From NCBI GenBank assembly GCA_951230915.1, contig OX579635.1, positions 42,470,001 through 42,534,000 on the forward strand: 64,000 bases of DNA, read 5' to 3'. Positions within the stretch are counted from its first letter, which is position 1, and the number at the start of each line of letters is the position of its first letter. Source of the stretch: Antitrichia curtipendula (taxonomy: Eukaryota > Streptophyta > Bryopsida > Hypnales > Leucodontaceae). The notes below the pieces were generated by a model. The model was not told the DNA's origin. It saw only the letters and a program-made list of their open reading frames with translations, and searched no databases. A program made the position numbers and the translations under genes. Below are positions 35,997 through 46,140 of this stretch, piece by piece.

Positions 35997-37682
35997 CTAG
36001 TTTGGCGGGAGAGTGGGTTCGGGGGCGGTGATGGCAGGACGGGCTAGGTTCCTTACTACCTGCATGCCTTGGCTAAGTATGGCCTCTAAGTTGGTGAGTG
36101 CACCTCTAAGCTCATAGTCAATCTTGTCTACGTAGTGTTGGGTTTCAACTCTAAGCTCATCCTTGAGTTGGGTCATATCTGCTTGAAACTCAACTCGGAG
36201 TTTGGAGTTCTCTTTAGAGACAACATCACTGACTAGGGTGGATAGGTCTTCCTTGCTCATCTGTGGCTTGGATGTTGTTGCCAATTCTGCTGTGTTCTGT
36301 ACTGCCTGGACTGTCCCTGCAAGAGCTGTGTTGATGTCTTGGAAGCCTAAGAGTTTCAACGTTTCTTCATTGGGTTTGGCACTACCGTCAAGAGAGTTGG
36401 GGTGGGGCTGAAATTCTACCCACTTGTGATGGAGTCGTGCGGATTTCTTGATATGTTGTTTGTAGACAGCTGCATTGAGGCACTCAACATTGGCGATGCC
36501 ACTATGACTGTCTCCCTTCTGCCGCGGAAAGAAGATGGAGACAACATTCTTTGTACCCATATAGTCTTGTAAGCTCTTGGACACCAAATCTGTAGGTTTG
36601 GTGAGATTGAGTCCTTTGACAATAAGCACAAGGTAGTTGCGTTTGATTACCTCTTCACGTGGCAATTGGTTGGGATTCTTGATGACCGGTTGGAGGAGCT
36701 CCCCCATGATTGCAACCTTGTGTTTCTTGATTTTAGTCAGCTGCTCCGGGGAGGTTGTGGTGAGCCATCCATAAGTGTCGCTCACAGATTTTTGTACTTG
36801 TGTGAGTTCAAACTCAAAACCTCGGTGGAAACTCTCTACAACAATGTCTTTGAGTAGCTGGTGTGGCTCTACGTTACGAATTGTCTCACTGTTGATTTTG
36901 ATGGAGAGTAAACTGCTAGATGCAATGGGGTCAAAAGATTTTGCAATCTTGGCAATAGTGAGGGCGTTGTCATCAAGGTTGATGGCAAAGATACGTACGC
37001 CCTGGAGTAATGCTATTCCATCTACTTCGGGATTCTTGAGGTGGATCTTGGCCATATCCGACCAGACGCGCGCATGCTTAGGCCCATGACATAAGATTGC
37101 AACTGGTTCGGCAATTTGATCACCAATGTGGATCCCCATCTCTTGAAAACGAAGTAGGATTTTCTTCATAGCTTGATCTTGGCTCAGAGGTGTAGCTGGT
37201 TTCTCAAAATGTAGGAGAATCTGGTAATCAAGAGAGAGTTGTGTATTGGCGTGTACCTCAATATCAAAAGGGAGTTGTGTGATGTTGAAGTGTTGTCCTT
37301 CAATGTTGTCAGGTCGTGAGGTCGGCCACATTTGTTGTTGCACACGAGGGAAGGACATTCTTGCTGTCTTGAGTTCTTCTGCTTCTTGTGCTATGTATCC
37401 ATTTGAGATGAGCTCCTCCGTTGATGGGGTAATCATGAGGGGTGGCATGCCGGCTTCATAGGCTATGGTTTCCATAGCTGGAAAGCCATACCAGAACTGA
37501 GGTTGCAATGTGGGATCTTGGAAGAGAGAAAGGGCGGTGTTACTTGCCTTAGCTTTCTTCTTTGTGGATTTGGTGGAGTCTGGTGTAGTACGCTTGTTTG
37601 TGATAATGGCATCCTCCATCTCAATCTCCTGTGAAAATGTAGTCGAGTTACCAGATTTGTCGCACTGCTGGGAGGTTGCCAT
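35997..37682 (-). CDS. Retrotransposon ORF1 protein (RRM-like, coiled coil)
   Basis: About 561 aa from ATG 37682, intact. The N-terminal part is Ser/Thr/Lys-rich with a basic KKKAKAS patch. The middle has two segments with beta-alpha-beta periodicity like RNA-recognition motifs (PVAILCHGPKHARVWSDMAK..., and YLVLIVKGL...VVSIFFPR...GIANVECL). The last ~130 residues (LSTLVSDVVSKENSKLRVEF..., ELRGALTNLEAIL) read as a coiled coil. ORF1 proteins of LINEs bind the element's RNA and multimerise. The open frame continues upstream to about 38483 without a convincing start; ATG 37682 is favoured because it lies six bases after a good splice acceptor. Its base composition is ordinary, unlike ORF2. Confidence 0.75.
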   Translation of the reverse strand: MATSQQCDKSGNSTTFSQEIEMEDAIITNKRTTPDSTKSTKKKAKASNTALSLFQDPTLQPQFWYGFPAMETIAYEAGMPPLMITPSTEELISNGYIAQEAEELKTARMSFPRVQQQMWPTSRPDNIEGQHFNITQLPFDIEVHANTQLSLDYQILLHFEKPATPLSQDQAMKKILLRFQEMGIHIGDQIAEPVAILCHGPKHARVWSDMAKIHLKNPEVDGIALLQGVRIFAINLDDNALTIAKIAKSFDPIASSSLLSIKINSETIRNVEPHQLLKDIVVESFHRGFEFELTQVQKSVSDTYGWLTTTSPEQLTKIKKHKVAIMGELLQPVIKNPNQLPREEVIKRNYLVLIVKGLNLTKPTDLVSKSLQDYMGTKNVVSIFFPRQKGDSHSGIANVECLNAAVYKQHIKKSARLHHKWVEFQPHPNSLDGSAKPNEETLKLLGFQDINTALAGTVQAVQNTAELATTSKPQMSKEDLSTLVSDVVSKENSKLRVEFQADMTQLKDELRVETQHYVDKIDYELRGALTNLEAILSQGMQVVRNLARPAITAPEPTLPPN

Positions 37683-37687
37683 GGTAC

Positions 37688-38092
37688 CTGTGGGGACTAC
37701 AGAGCAATACCAAACATTTAGATATATGCACTTCATTTGTTGATGGATTAGTGTATAAAGTGTTTTGTTTTGGTGAGCATTTGTTATCATAACGGTCCAA
37801 GTTTTTGGAAAGGAGAAGATGTAGTTGTATGGTATATTGTGTGTGTTGAGGCTATTATGGAAGAAGGTAAAAATTGGCAAGCTTTGAAGTGCAAATGAGT
37901 TTACATAGTGATTAGGGTTGTATAAAAAAGTTTTGTTATGGATTTTGATATCCTTAGTGGCAATTGTAGGGGCCCTCCCGAAAGCAATGATCTTCCAAGC
38001 ATTACATGGGTTACAATTGCCACAAAGGAAAGGGAGCTTAGGTTTATTTGTTAAGAAAATACAAAACAGAGTTTTAGAGTGAGGATACTTAC
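37688..38092 (-). other. Candidate 405-nt intron in the retrotransposon 5' leader
   Basis: On the minus strand AAACCAG|GTAAGTATCC is a perfect plant donor (GT at 38092-38091) and TAGTCCCCACAG|GTACC a good acceptor (AG at 37689-37688), immediately before the ORF1 ATG. The intervening DNA is AT-rich while the leader upstream is GC-rich, as expected of intron and exon. Confidence 0.5.
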
Positions 38093-38994
38093 CTGGTTTG
38101 TGTGGGCACAGAGCTTGACAGGTAGCGGTTGTGGATGTGTTGCGTTCGCTCGGCTTCAGCTGAATTGCCGTTGGGAGTCGTGTTGATGCAGGTGGCGTTG
38201 TCGATGCAGATGGCGTTGTCGATGCGGGCGTTGTCGATGCTGGCTGCTGGATCTTTGCTGCGCTGCTTTGTTGCGCGCACCTCTGCTCTACGCTGCTCTG
38301 CTCTGCGCTCCAAGCTCTGTTGCGCGCCGTTGTTGCAGAGGCTGGCGGCGGTGAGATCTCCCGTTGTTGGTGCGCCTGGGGGTCGATCGTGGACTGCAGG
38401 TGATCAAGACTGGAGTAGACTGTGTAGGCGGGCTGGAGCAGCTGGTAGGCGAGTTGGTGTTGTGGGTGAGCGCGCTGGGGCAACCTGCGAACAAGCTGGT
38501 GCGGCTGGGTCTTCGGGTGGATCTGCTAGTGGACTTTGCGGAAGCTGGAAGGGAGCGCTTGGTGGTCTGCTGCATCATATTGCTCGTGGATGTGGCGTAG
38601 CTCGAGGTGCTCAAGGTGCGTGCGCAACGAAGTGCATGAGGAGGAGCGGGAGCGGGATCGGCACTGGCGGTGGCGTTGGTTGCAGGAGAAACGGATCGGA
38701 GTTGTGCACTTCTGCGAGACGCGCAGGCCTCCAGCCGCTTTCAGAATCCGGCACCGCGCTTCCAATCTTCTCGAGAGGCAACAAGGTCAGATCCGAAATT
38801 CCCGGGCCGCTCCAAAGTTCAGTGCCGCGCTCGCAGACGATGATCCCTGCGTTGTGGTTGTGTGCCTCCTGCGATGTGGTTGCAGGATCATTGTCCTCGC
38901 TCTGACGCTCACTCACCGCTGCTGCGCCACCTTCGCCCTCGTGCTGCGACGGTGCTCACTCTTGCTGCGGCATCGCTCCGGCCACTTTTCCAAG
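38093..38994 (-). promoter_or_regulatory. GC-rich 5' leader and probable internal promoter of the retrotransposon
   Basis: About 900 bp of GC-rich, CpG-containing DNA at the 5' end of the element, in contrast to everything around it. It includes short tandem repeats: units around GGCGTTGTCGATGC recur at 38185-38245, and CTCTGCTCTACGCTGCTCTG near 38281-38310. LINEs carry internal promoters here; that function is inferred. Confidence 0.5.
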
Positions 38995-39006
38995 TATAGG
39001 TTACAA
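38995..39006. repeat. Target-site duplication, right copy
   Basis: TATAGGTTACAA, identical to 27781-27792, next to the 5' end of the retrotransposon. Confidence 0.8.
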
Positions 39007-39015
39007 CTTAAGGTA

Positions 39016-40182
39016 AGGTAGCTCTACCCAATTCCAACCTCTGACCCAATTCCACCCAAATGAAAAGCCCTCATTGATTCTAGAATACAAATTTGTGACT
39101 GTAGTACATGCCTTAACTTGCATGTATTGTAAAGTTAACCCTTAAAGGTCCAAATAGCGTTTTTTGGCAACATAGAAATTTTGGACAGCTCACTATAGGC
39201 AGAGTTTTTCTCATTTTTCTTGAAAATTTCACACAATATGGGAACGAGGAGTATCTTTAAGGCCCAACAATTTTCATAACTTTTGACTACATGGTTCAAA
39301 AGTTATTGCATGATATGTAGTTTTCAGTGTTCGGCGGGCAGCCCGGGCAGAAAAAAAACTTCTTTGAAAATCACTTTTAAGAAAAATTAAATTTTGAAAT
39401 TGATTCTCTAGATTTTTATATATGTGGTAAGCTTTGAATCATTCCATTTTGATAAATGAGTCAAAAGTTATGAGGAATTTTAGTTTGGGTTAGTTTATGG
39501 GTAGTAATGGAATCTTTACTCTAAAATAAACTTTGAAGTCCTTTATCTATTTCAATTTTAAATATTTTTGGAAAAAAATAAAAATATTGGGTGTATATTG
39601 TTTATTAAAACATTATAACCATTGGATTGGCATTTTTCAATTCTATAAATAAATTGTTAACAATTTAGTAAATTTAATCATTCTCTACTTCATTGTACTT
39701 ACTATTTTTTTCCTATATGTTGTACAATTCCAAATGATCTAAAAATTTTCAAGCATGTAACCAACTTGACTTGAGGAATGAATCCAAGGAGTAACCACCA
39801 TTTTGGACATATTTCCATACAAATGTGACCTTGTGAAGTGCAACTGCCCGTATTTTGACAGGGCCCAAAAAGGAATTTTTGTCACTTCAAACGTTAATAT
39901 CTTGCAATCTACACGGTGGAAAATTCTGAAATTTTTTCCACATCTTCTCACACCAGTTTACTACAAGATCCTACGGTTACATGTTTCTAAAAATGTTTTT
40001 TTTTGTAAAATTTGGTGCTTGTAAATGCAAGGGCAGTTTTGGAGCAGTTTTGGTGAAAACATAGTCTCTGACCTTTAGGGGTTAAGGCATGTACAACAGT
40101 CACAGATTTGTATTCTGGAATCAATGAAGGCTTTTCATTTGGGTGGAATTGGGTCAGTGGTCGGAATTGGGTAGAGCTACCT
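39016..40182. mobile_element. AGGTAGCTCTACCC-ended TIR element, 1.17 kb, nested
   Basis: Inverted ends of about 100 bp: AGGTAGCTCTACCCAATTCC at the left and its complement at 40163-40182, continuing through matching arms (for example AATGAAAAGCC / GGCTTTTCATT). TA flanks it on both sides and corresponds to one TA in intact copies of the host MITE. It contains the TTAA-flanked element 39139-40081, which makes up most of its length. Confidence 0.85.
39139..40081 (-). mobile_element. piggyBac-like MITE copy C (TTAA-flanked)
   Basis: Bounded by TTAA at 39135-39138 and 40082-40085; ends CCCTTAAAGGTCC and ACCTTTAGGGG. Homologous throughout to copies at 17409-18331 and 61461-62384. It sits in the centre of the larger TIR element. 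Confidence 0.8.
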
Positions 40183-40518
40183 TAGTAAGCTCTAAAAGCG
40201 ATATGTAAGGGCTGGTCCGCCTTTTTCATAGGTTTCCGTAGACAAAAATGTTTTTAGTTCATGCTTCAAAGAAAGAAAAATAGATGCAGAACCTAATACA
40301 AGTGGTTTTGTATTTTTCCAAAGCATTTTTGAGTTACTTATGAATTTTCAAAGATTTGAGGCACAAGAACCTATTTGTGACTATAGGTCTCCCAAAATTC
40401 ATCCACTTGCAACATGTAAAGAGATGTGCAAAATCGAAGACAATGATTGGCTTTTGAAATAGAAAAACAATTTTTCTTGGATTCATTTAATGGCTAAAGT
40501 GGTCCATTTAAGGATCAC

Positions 40519-41093
40519 AATGCCAATGCACTGAAAAGAGGTTGTCACCTCTTTTCATTGCATTAGTTCTTCCCCCCCTTTCTCAAAAAAATCACAGACC
40601 GTTGATTTTTTTTTTTTTTAAATGTTTCCCCTCCAAGATGCCGTTGATTTCTCAAAAAATCACAAGTCCTTGATCTTTGTGAGATTCAATCTAAGCTATC
40701 CAAATATGAATCCAAAATACAATATTGAATATGGATAAAGGTATAAAATTATAAATACGGAAATCTTGTATGAGATACGACTTCAATATATTGTATTGGA
40801 CATAAGATATGGTTAAAATATAAAATACAAAATACACGATATGTCCCATATCAATTGTCACCCCACCCCCACCTGGAAACTACAAAGAGGGGAGGGGATT
40901 CTTGAAATTCTTTAATTTTAATTTAATTTAAAATAAATTTATTAATTTTAATACAAAGGAGGGAGGAGGGTATAAATTTTTTTATTAATTTAAATACAAA
41001 GGGGGGAGGGTATGTGTTTCAGTGCATTGTGACACAGTTTGTCATAATGCACAATGTACTGAAAAGTGGTAGTAACTGCTAGTACTACCACTA
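40519..41093. mobile_element. Insertion splitting the family 1 MITE, with hairpin ends
   Basis: About 575 bp absent from other family 1 copies. The left end forms a hairpin (AATGCACTGAAAAGAGGT / ACCTCTTTTCATTGCATT, near 40526-40567) and the right end another (AGTGGTAGTA / TACTACCACT, 41066-41093); TTTCAGTGCATT at about 41016 mirrors the left AATGCACTGAAA. The interior is AT-rich with purine runs. Class unknown. Confidence 0.5.
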
Positions 41094-41232
41094 CGTCTCC
41101 ATTCTCCAGCTAATAGCAAGGATGATTTGAAGGCATGGGGTGGTTTTACAGCAAACTACCTTGCTAATAAGATAATTGCACCTACATAGCATTGTTTATC
41201 AGTATATTAAAGGGGCCTTTTTGCATCCTTAA

Positions 41233-42166
41233 CCTCCAAAGGACCGTTTGTTTCCTCAAGGGGCAATTTGGGTCTAAGTAGGTTCTTATTGTCTCAATCT
41301 ATAGTGAATGTTTTTGAAACTTTTTGAAGATGTGCAATTTTGCAAGAGATTTGTGAATATGTTATTTTTATTTCAGTTAATGCCCGTGAGAAAAAAATGA
41401 TGGCACAATAAGTCCAAAATGGAGGTTGGTGGGCAACACAAAAAAATCTCAAAATGTCAAAATAAATTTTATTCTTTTAAATTTCCAAATTTTTTATTTT
41501 TTTGTCTACATTTGAAGCTTTGATTCATTTTATTTAAACTAGTGATGAGAAAGTTATGGACAATCTTATTTTTTTGGGCAATCTAAGCATCTTCTTAAAA
41601 AAATAACTTATAGGGTTCATTTGTGAATGCAATTTTTACAGTTTTCCAAAAGAAATTGTTAGACAAGGTTAGGTTTGCTTACTAGAACAATCTCACTATT
41701 GGAATTATTGTATTTCAATTCCATCTTAGAGCTATTAACAATTTAGTTTTTCCTTCAATCTTGAACCTACTTCTACTTAATATTTTTTTAGTGAGTAAAA
41801 ACTAAATTTTTTTTTCTTGGTTTTCTTTTTTTTAGATTCATAACTCAACTATTTAACAAAAAAACTTAGAAAATCAAAATCAATAGTATAATTTTTTTAA
41901 TTTTAGAAGATTCAAAGCCAAAAACTCTAGTCAAGCAAGTTGCAAAAAACCTTGTTTTCTTCACTTTGGATGCAAATATCTTGCAATCTATGTGATCAAA
42001 GTTTTTGAAATTTCTTCCATATGTTTTTATACTAGTCTAGTATAAGATCATATGATTCAATATGCAAAAAAAGTATTTTAAAAGTTTTTTGCTCTTTGCA
42101 ATAGCAATGGTAGTTTGAGTGTTTTTTGATGGAAAAAACTCAAGTAAGGCCTTGGTCCTTTAGGGA
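41233..42166 (-). mobile_element. piggyBac-like MITE copy D (TTAA-flanked)
   Basis: TTAA at 41229-41232 and 42167-42170; ends CCTCCAAAGGACC and GGTCCTTTAGGGA. The right part (from about 41975, 'aatatcttgcaatctatg') is homologous to copies C and E. Older than those, judging by divergence. Confidence 0.7.
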
Positions 42167-42170
42167 TTAA

Positions 42171-42985
42171 GAACGCAAGACTTTATCCTCCCCTTGAGCA
42201 TTTTATGCAACTTGGGCCTTGCCTCATCTCAACTTCGTCGTTGCTCAAACAAACTTGCCCGTCCTTGTGGCTCATACCCGGCTCTGATTTAGGCTATTTC
42301 TTTTGGGCAAAATTTTATTGAAAAGCAATGAATTTTTTTTCTAGGGAATATTTGGCAAAATATTTTTGCTTTTCAGTGGATGAAATTGTTAATTTGCTAT
42401 CAAATCTTGGGACAATATCACTCTATTTTCAATGAATGCACATTGTTTGGGATGATCAAATGATTTTTCATCCATATATTTCAATTTTCATCCATTTCTA
42501 TAGATGTAAATAACTTCATTCTTCTAGTGGTTATCGCTTTTGCACTCACAAGGAAACCATGGTGGTAATTCCCCCCCCCCCCCCCCAATTTTCTCTATGA
42601 CTGTCTAAATAAATGAAATAAAAAAGCCTGCTCTGGTCCTACCTTGACCTCACTTCATCTTCCTAGAAACAAAGGCCTACAATCAGATTCCATTATAGAA
42701 ATTTTTGGGCATTTGGAAGGCCGCCAGAAAGTGACATATACACTCTATTAATGATGGAATAGATTCGTTGACATTTGTAGTAGCAGAGGGGGGTCAGACA
42801 AGGTGAACTTCGGGGTTTGCGCTATGATTGTGCTAACATTGTAGAAGAATTGCAGGGCCTCAGTTTTTTTACAGGTTTTTAAATGAAATTTAGAAACCAA
42901 ATTGGACAATCTAATATATTGAAGCCAATTTAAATGGGAATTTAGATTAATAGGAGCTGAACCGCTCATACTTAAGTGAAATGCA
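42171..42985. other. AT-rich intergenic DNA with a C16 run
   Basis: No gene seen. An uninterrupted run of 16 cytosines lies at 42571-42586. Confidence 0.6.
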
Positions 42986-43357
42986 AGAATTGTATTCAAA
43001 GTCAGATTTTAGACCTCATTTAGGCATAGTAAAATTAGTTTTTTCAAAAAACTTTGAACTTAGTTAATGTAGGTGATGAAGTTAAATTTCATCTTCTAAA
43101 TCCATTTGAAATTTTGAGACTCCAACTAAAAGTTATGAACAAAATTCAGAGAGGGGTTGGAAGGGATATTATTTTGGACTTTTTCAAACATCCTTTTTGA
43201 ATTTTGTCCATAACTTTTTGCTGGAGTCTCAAAATTTCAAATGTTCTAGAAATGAAATTTAACTTCATCACCCACATTAGCTAAGTTCAAAGTTTTTTGA
43301 AAAAATAATTTTACTATGTCTAAATGAGGTCTAAAATCTGACTTTCAATACAATTTC
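42986..43357. repeat. Large inverted repeat (fold-back), about 165-bp arms
   Basis: The left arm (from GAATTGTATTCAAAGTCAG) and the right arm (to CTGACTTTCAATACAATT) are near-perfect inverses around a centre at about 43171, with an unpaired middle of about 40 bases. Transcribed, it would fold into a long double-stranded RNA. Confidence 0.85.
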
Positions 43358-46030
43358 TACATTTGACAATGAGGGGTCTATCTTCAAATTATCCCATAAC
43401 TTTTGAGGATTTAAGATGGACTATTGATTTCTCTTTAAGAACAACTTCTTCCCCCTCCGTTCTCATCAAATGTCCACCAAATGTGTCTTTCACATTGCTA
43501 TAAAAAGAATTCTCTATGATAAGTCCTTAGATTATTTTTGGACATTTGCATTTTTTCTACAATTTAAATTGAGTGGAATGTTCATCCAAGTAGGAAGGGC
43601 TTAATAATTAGGGTTAAGGTATATTTCAGTTTCTTAACCCTAATTATTAAGCTTTTTCTCTTGGATTATGAGCCATTAACAAGTTTCTGACATGGTGAAT
43701 GAGTGTGAACAGAAATAGGGGAAAAATAAATCATTAAGCACTAGAAAACCCAATTTGTAGGGTCTTTGGAGGCTGTTGGAGCAGCCCTCTTGAGGTCTCA
43801 TTTTTTCTCTAAAGCAGTACCTATGTTCTGTTGGAAGTCGTTTACCTAATTCAGTTGTTCTGCTCACTATTTCGTTAGATATTTATTGTATATATTCATC
43901 CATTTGTTCATTCATCATATTTGTATAGTGTCTCGCATAAGTATTTGTACACTTCAGAAATTGCCATAACTAATTGAAAAATTAGTTTTTTTTCAACAAA
44001 TTTTGGACATGTTGAAGTATAAGTAACCCACGTGTATAAAATGATTTTTCAAAATTTTAAAAAGCCTTTCTAATATTTTCTATAGTTTAATCAAATTTAT
44101 TAGTAAAAAAAAAGTTTAATACAAGTAAATTTTTTCAAAGATTTTTCAGTGATTGGATTGAAAATCTTTTTTAGAATTTTTTGGTAAAAATTCCTCAGAC
44201 TTTAAAATTTTATTGAGTGAAATATTATTGCCATTGGAATCAACCATTTTCATTTTCTTATTAAAGGTATTAGCAGACTAGTTTTTTTCTTTTATTTAGT
44301 ACCACCTTCTAGTTAAATACAATTTTCTACAAATGAATATGAAAGTTTTTTTGGTTTAAATTTTTTACATATGTTTTTAATCCGTTTTAAAATGTATTGA
44401 CAAAATACACAAGTTGTAGGACAAACAATTATTTTCCTAAAAATGTTGAAAGACAAAAGTCACAAACTTCATCTTTGAAAGGGCTAGGAAAGTGCAAAAG
44501 CCTCTATTTTGAAGTTTGGGCACATTGAACTTGCAATCAATGGAAATAATCATTCTAAATTTGAGAAAATACACTTGAACAAATTAACCAAAGGATCCTA
44601 CAATTAAATTTGTTAAGAAATAAATATTGATGAAGATTTTGACCTTGCTTTGGAGACAACATTATGAAGCAATTTTGGGCCCTAACATATTGGTCCTTTA
44701 GATATTAAAAGGTTGCCTAAATTTTTGGAAAATTATTGACCTGATTTGTCCAAATAAATAAATATATTAAAAGATTGCTTAATTAAGAGAAATTGAACAA
44801 ACATGTGCTACAATCTAATAAATTAGCAATTGACTTAAATCTAACATAGATCTCTTATTTGTCAATAATTGTAAACATACATTACAAAGTTTTTTGCCTT
44901 GCCATTTTGACCATTCTTAAATATAATCTCTCACATGCAACAACCCTTGACACCTAACAAAATCCTCACACAAGGTAGAGAGTTTAGAGAAGTTTAGATA
45001 TCCAGACAAGCTTTAGATCAGTGTGGTTGTCTTAGATGTAAATATCAACAACCATCCAAATATTATAAAAGCAAATTGGATGAATTTCCAATTTATTTTT
45101 ATTATGTTTTAATTTTTTTATAAATTTTAATATGTTATTTTTCAAATTGCCTACTTATTATTTGTAATTCAACTAGGCAAAAAGCTGCCCAAGATGCCAA
45201 AGTTTTTTAAGAAGCTATGGTATCTTGCCTTGCCTATGCCTACCTATGATGATAAGCTAATTACATATCATCCACAACATTGTCCACCATTAAGTTAACC
45301 CCTAACTGATGGACCTATGACCATTGATTTTGAGCCTCACTATTTGTCACTCAATTTTTTGTCATTTTGCAACTAGATATGTATGAAAAATTTTATATTT
45401 ATATTTTAGAAATGAAATTACATGTCTTGTTTACTTCACAAAAAATTTAGATCTTCTTTTTGTACAAAAATGATTTTTTTGAGGAATTTTTTTTTTAAAT
45501 GAAGAAAAATCACATCAAATAGAAAATTATTTTAAAAAATCTGAAAATTTCACCATGTGCGTATATTACAATGATAGACATCATGGTGTAAACTCAATTT
45601 CCATGACATTCTATAATTAGAAAATAATAGACATTGAAAATACATCCAAAGTTCAAGTTGCAATAAAATATTCAATATTAAGAATTTTTCAAAATTCAAA
45701 TTGGAGTAGAAACTAGAGTAGATGACCTTCATTTTGTTAGTTGGTCTCAAATTCAAAAAAATCAACTTTGTGAAGAAATTTCAGATTTAGAGCAAGGAGC
45801 AATCACTTCATAAAATACACTAAAATAGCATATTCTGTGATTCGTTCTTTTAACTAACTTCTCATTTACGTGAAGACAAACACTTGCAAAACTACAAACT
45901 CATTTGAACACTCTTCATAACACACCATGAAGGGTCAACTAAGAAAAATATGGATGAAAAAATGCTTTTGAACTCTTTCCATCTCATGTTGTCATCGGAA
46001 CGCCACAATATGGCGCCCGCAGCGCTCCAG
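43358..46030. other. AT-rich intergenic DNA with element remnants
   Basis: No gene. A perfect 20-bp stem with a 14-base loop lies at 43599-43652 (GCTTAATAATTAGGGTTAAG and its inverse). A decayed TTAA-type element ends at 44711: GGTCCTTTAGATA then TTAA 44712-44715, with the 230 bp before it homologous to copy E. A CCCCTAACTGATGGACC start after TTAA 45295-45298 may be another remnant. CCCCTCCGTTCTCAT near 43452 resembles a Stowaway end. Confidence 0.45.
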
Positions 46031-46140
46031 GGTTAAAGCTCCAATCTCCACCCCCACTAGGCCACTACCCTCCAAATCCAATGACATTTGAGTTTCCATC
46101 CTGCGCCACTGCGACATTTGAACACTGGAATTGTGCCAAT

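Larger units (their letters stand above)
27793..38994 (-). mobile_element. Full-length non-LTR retrotransposon with 2A-containing ORF2 (11.2 kb)
   Basis: Identical 12-bp direct repeats (27781-27792, 38995-39006) bound an 11,202-bp unit transcribed on the minus strand. 5' to 3': GC-rich leader, ORF1 (37682-35997), a short spacer, ORF2 (35343-28287, broken), an A-rich run directly after the ORF2 stop, and a 3' region ending near a GC-rich hairpin. The sense strand of ORF2 is strikingly rich in A and C and poor in G, unlike ORF1 and all other genes here. APE endonuclease, reverse transcriptase and RNase H place it among RNase H-bearing APE-type LINEs, not a standard plant L1. The additional 2A, methyltransferase-like and PD-(D/E)xK-like modules are described separately. 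Confidence 0.88.
39011..41161 (+). mobile_element. AGGTA-ended MITE family 1, copy split by two insertions
   Basis: Family 1 sequence is found in pieces: the terminal AGGTA (39011-39015), then from 40185 (GTAAGCTCTAAAAGC...) to about 40518, then from about 41094 (GTCTCCATTCTCCAGC...) to the right terminus GCAAACTACCT at 41161. The first gap is the element 39016-40182, the second a further insertion 40519-41093. Removing both gives a normal family 1 element. Confidence 0.75.

Noticed and set aside
38129..38905. Long plus-strand open frame across the retrotransposon leader
   Set aside because: It is a shadow of GC-rich, repeat-containing leader DNA on the antisense strand, with low-complexity Ala/Cys/Gly/Arg composition.
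42571..42586. C16 run as a functional element
   Set aside because: Probably a simple homopolymer; length may also be affected by sequencing.
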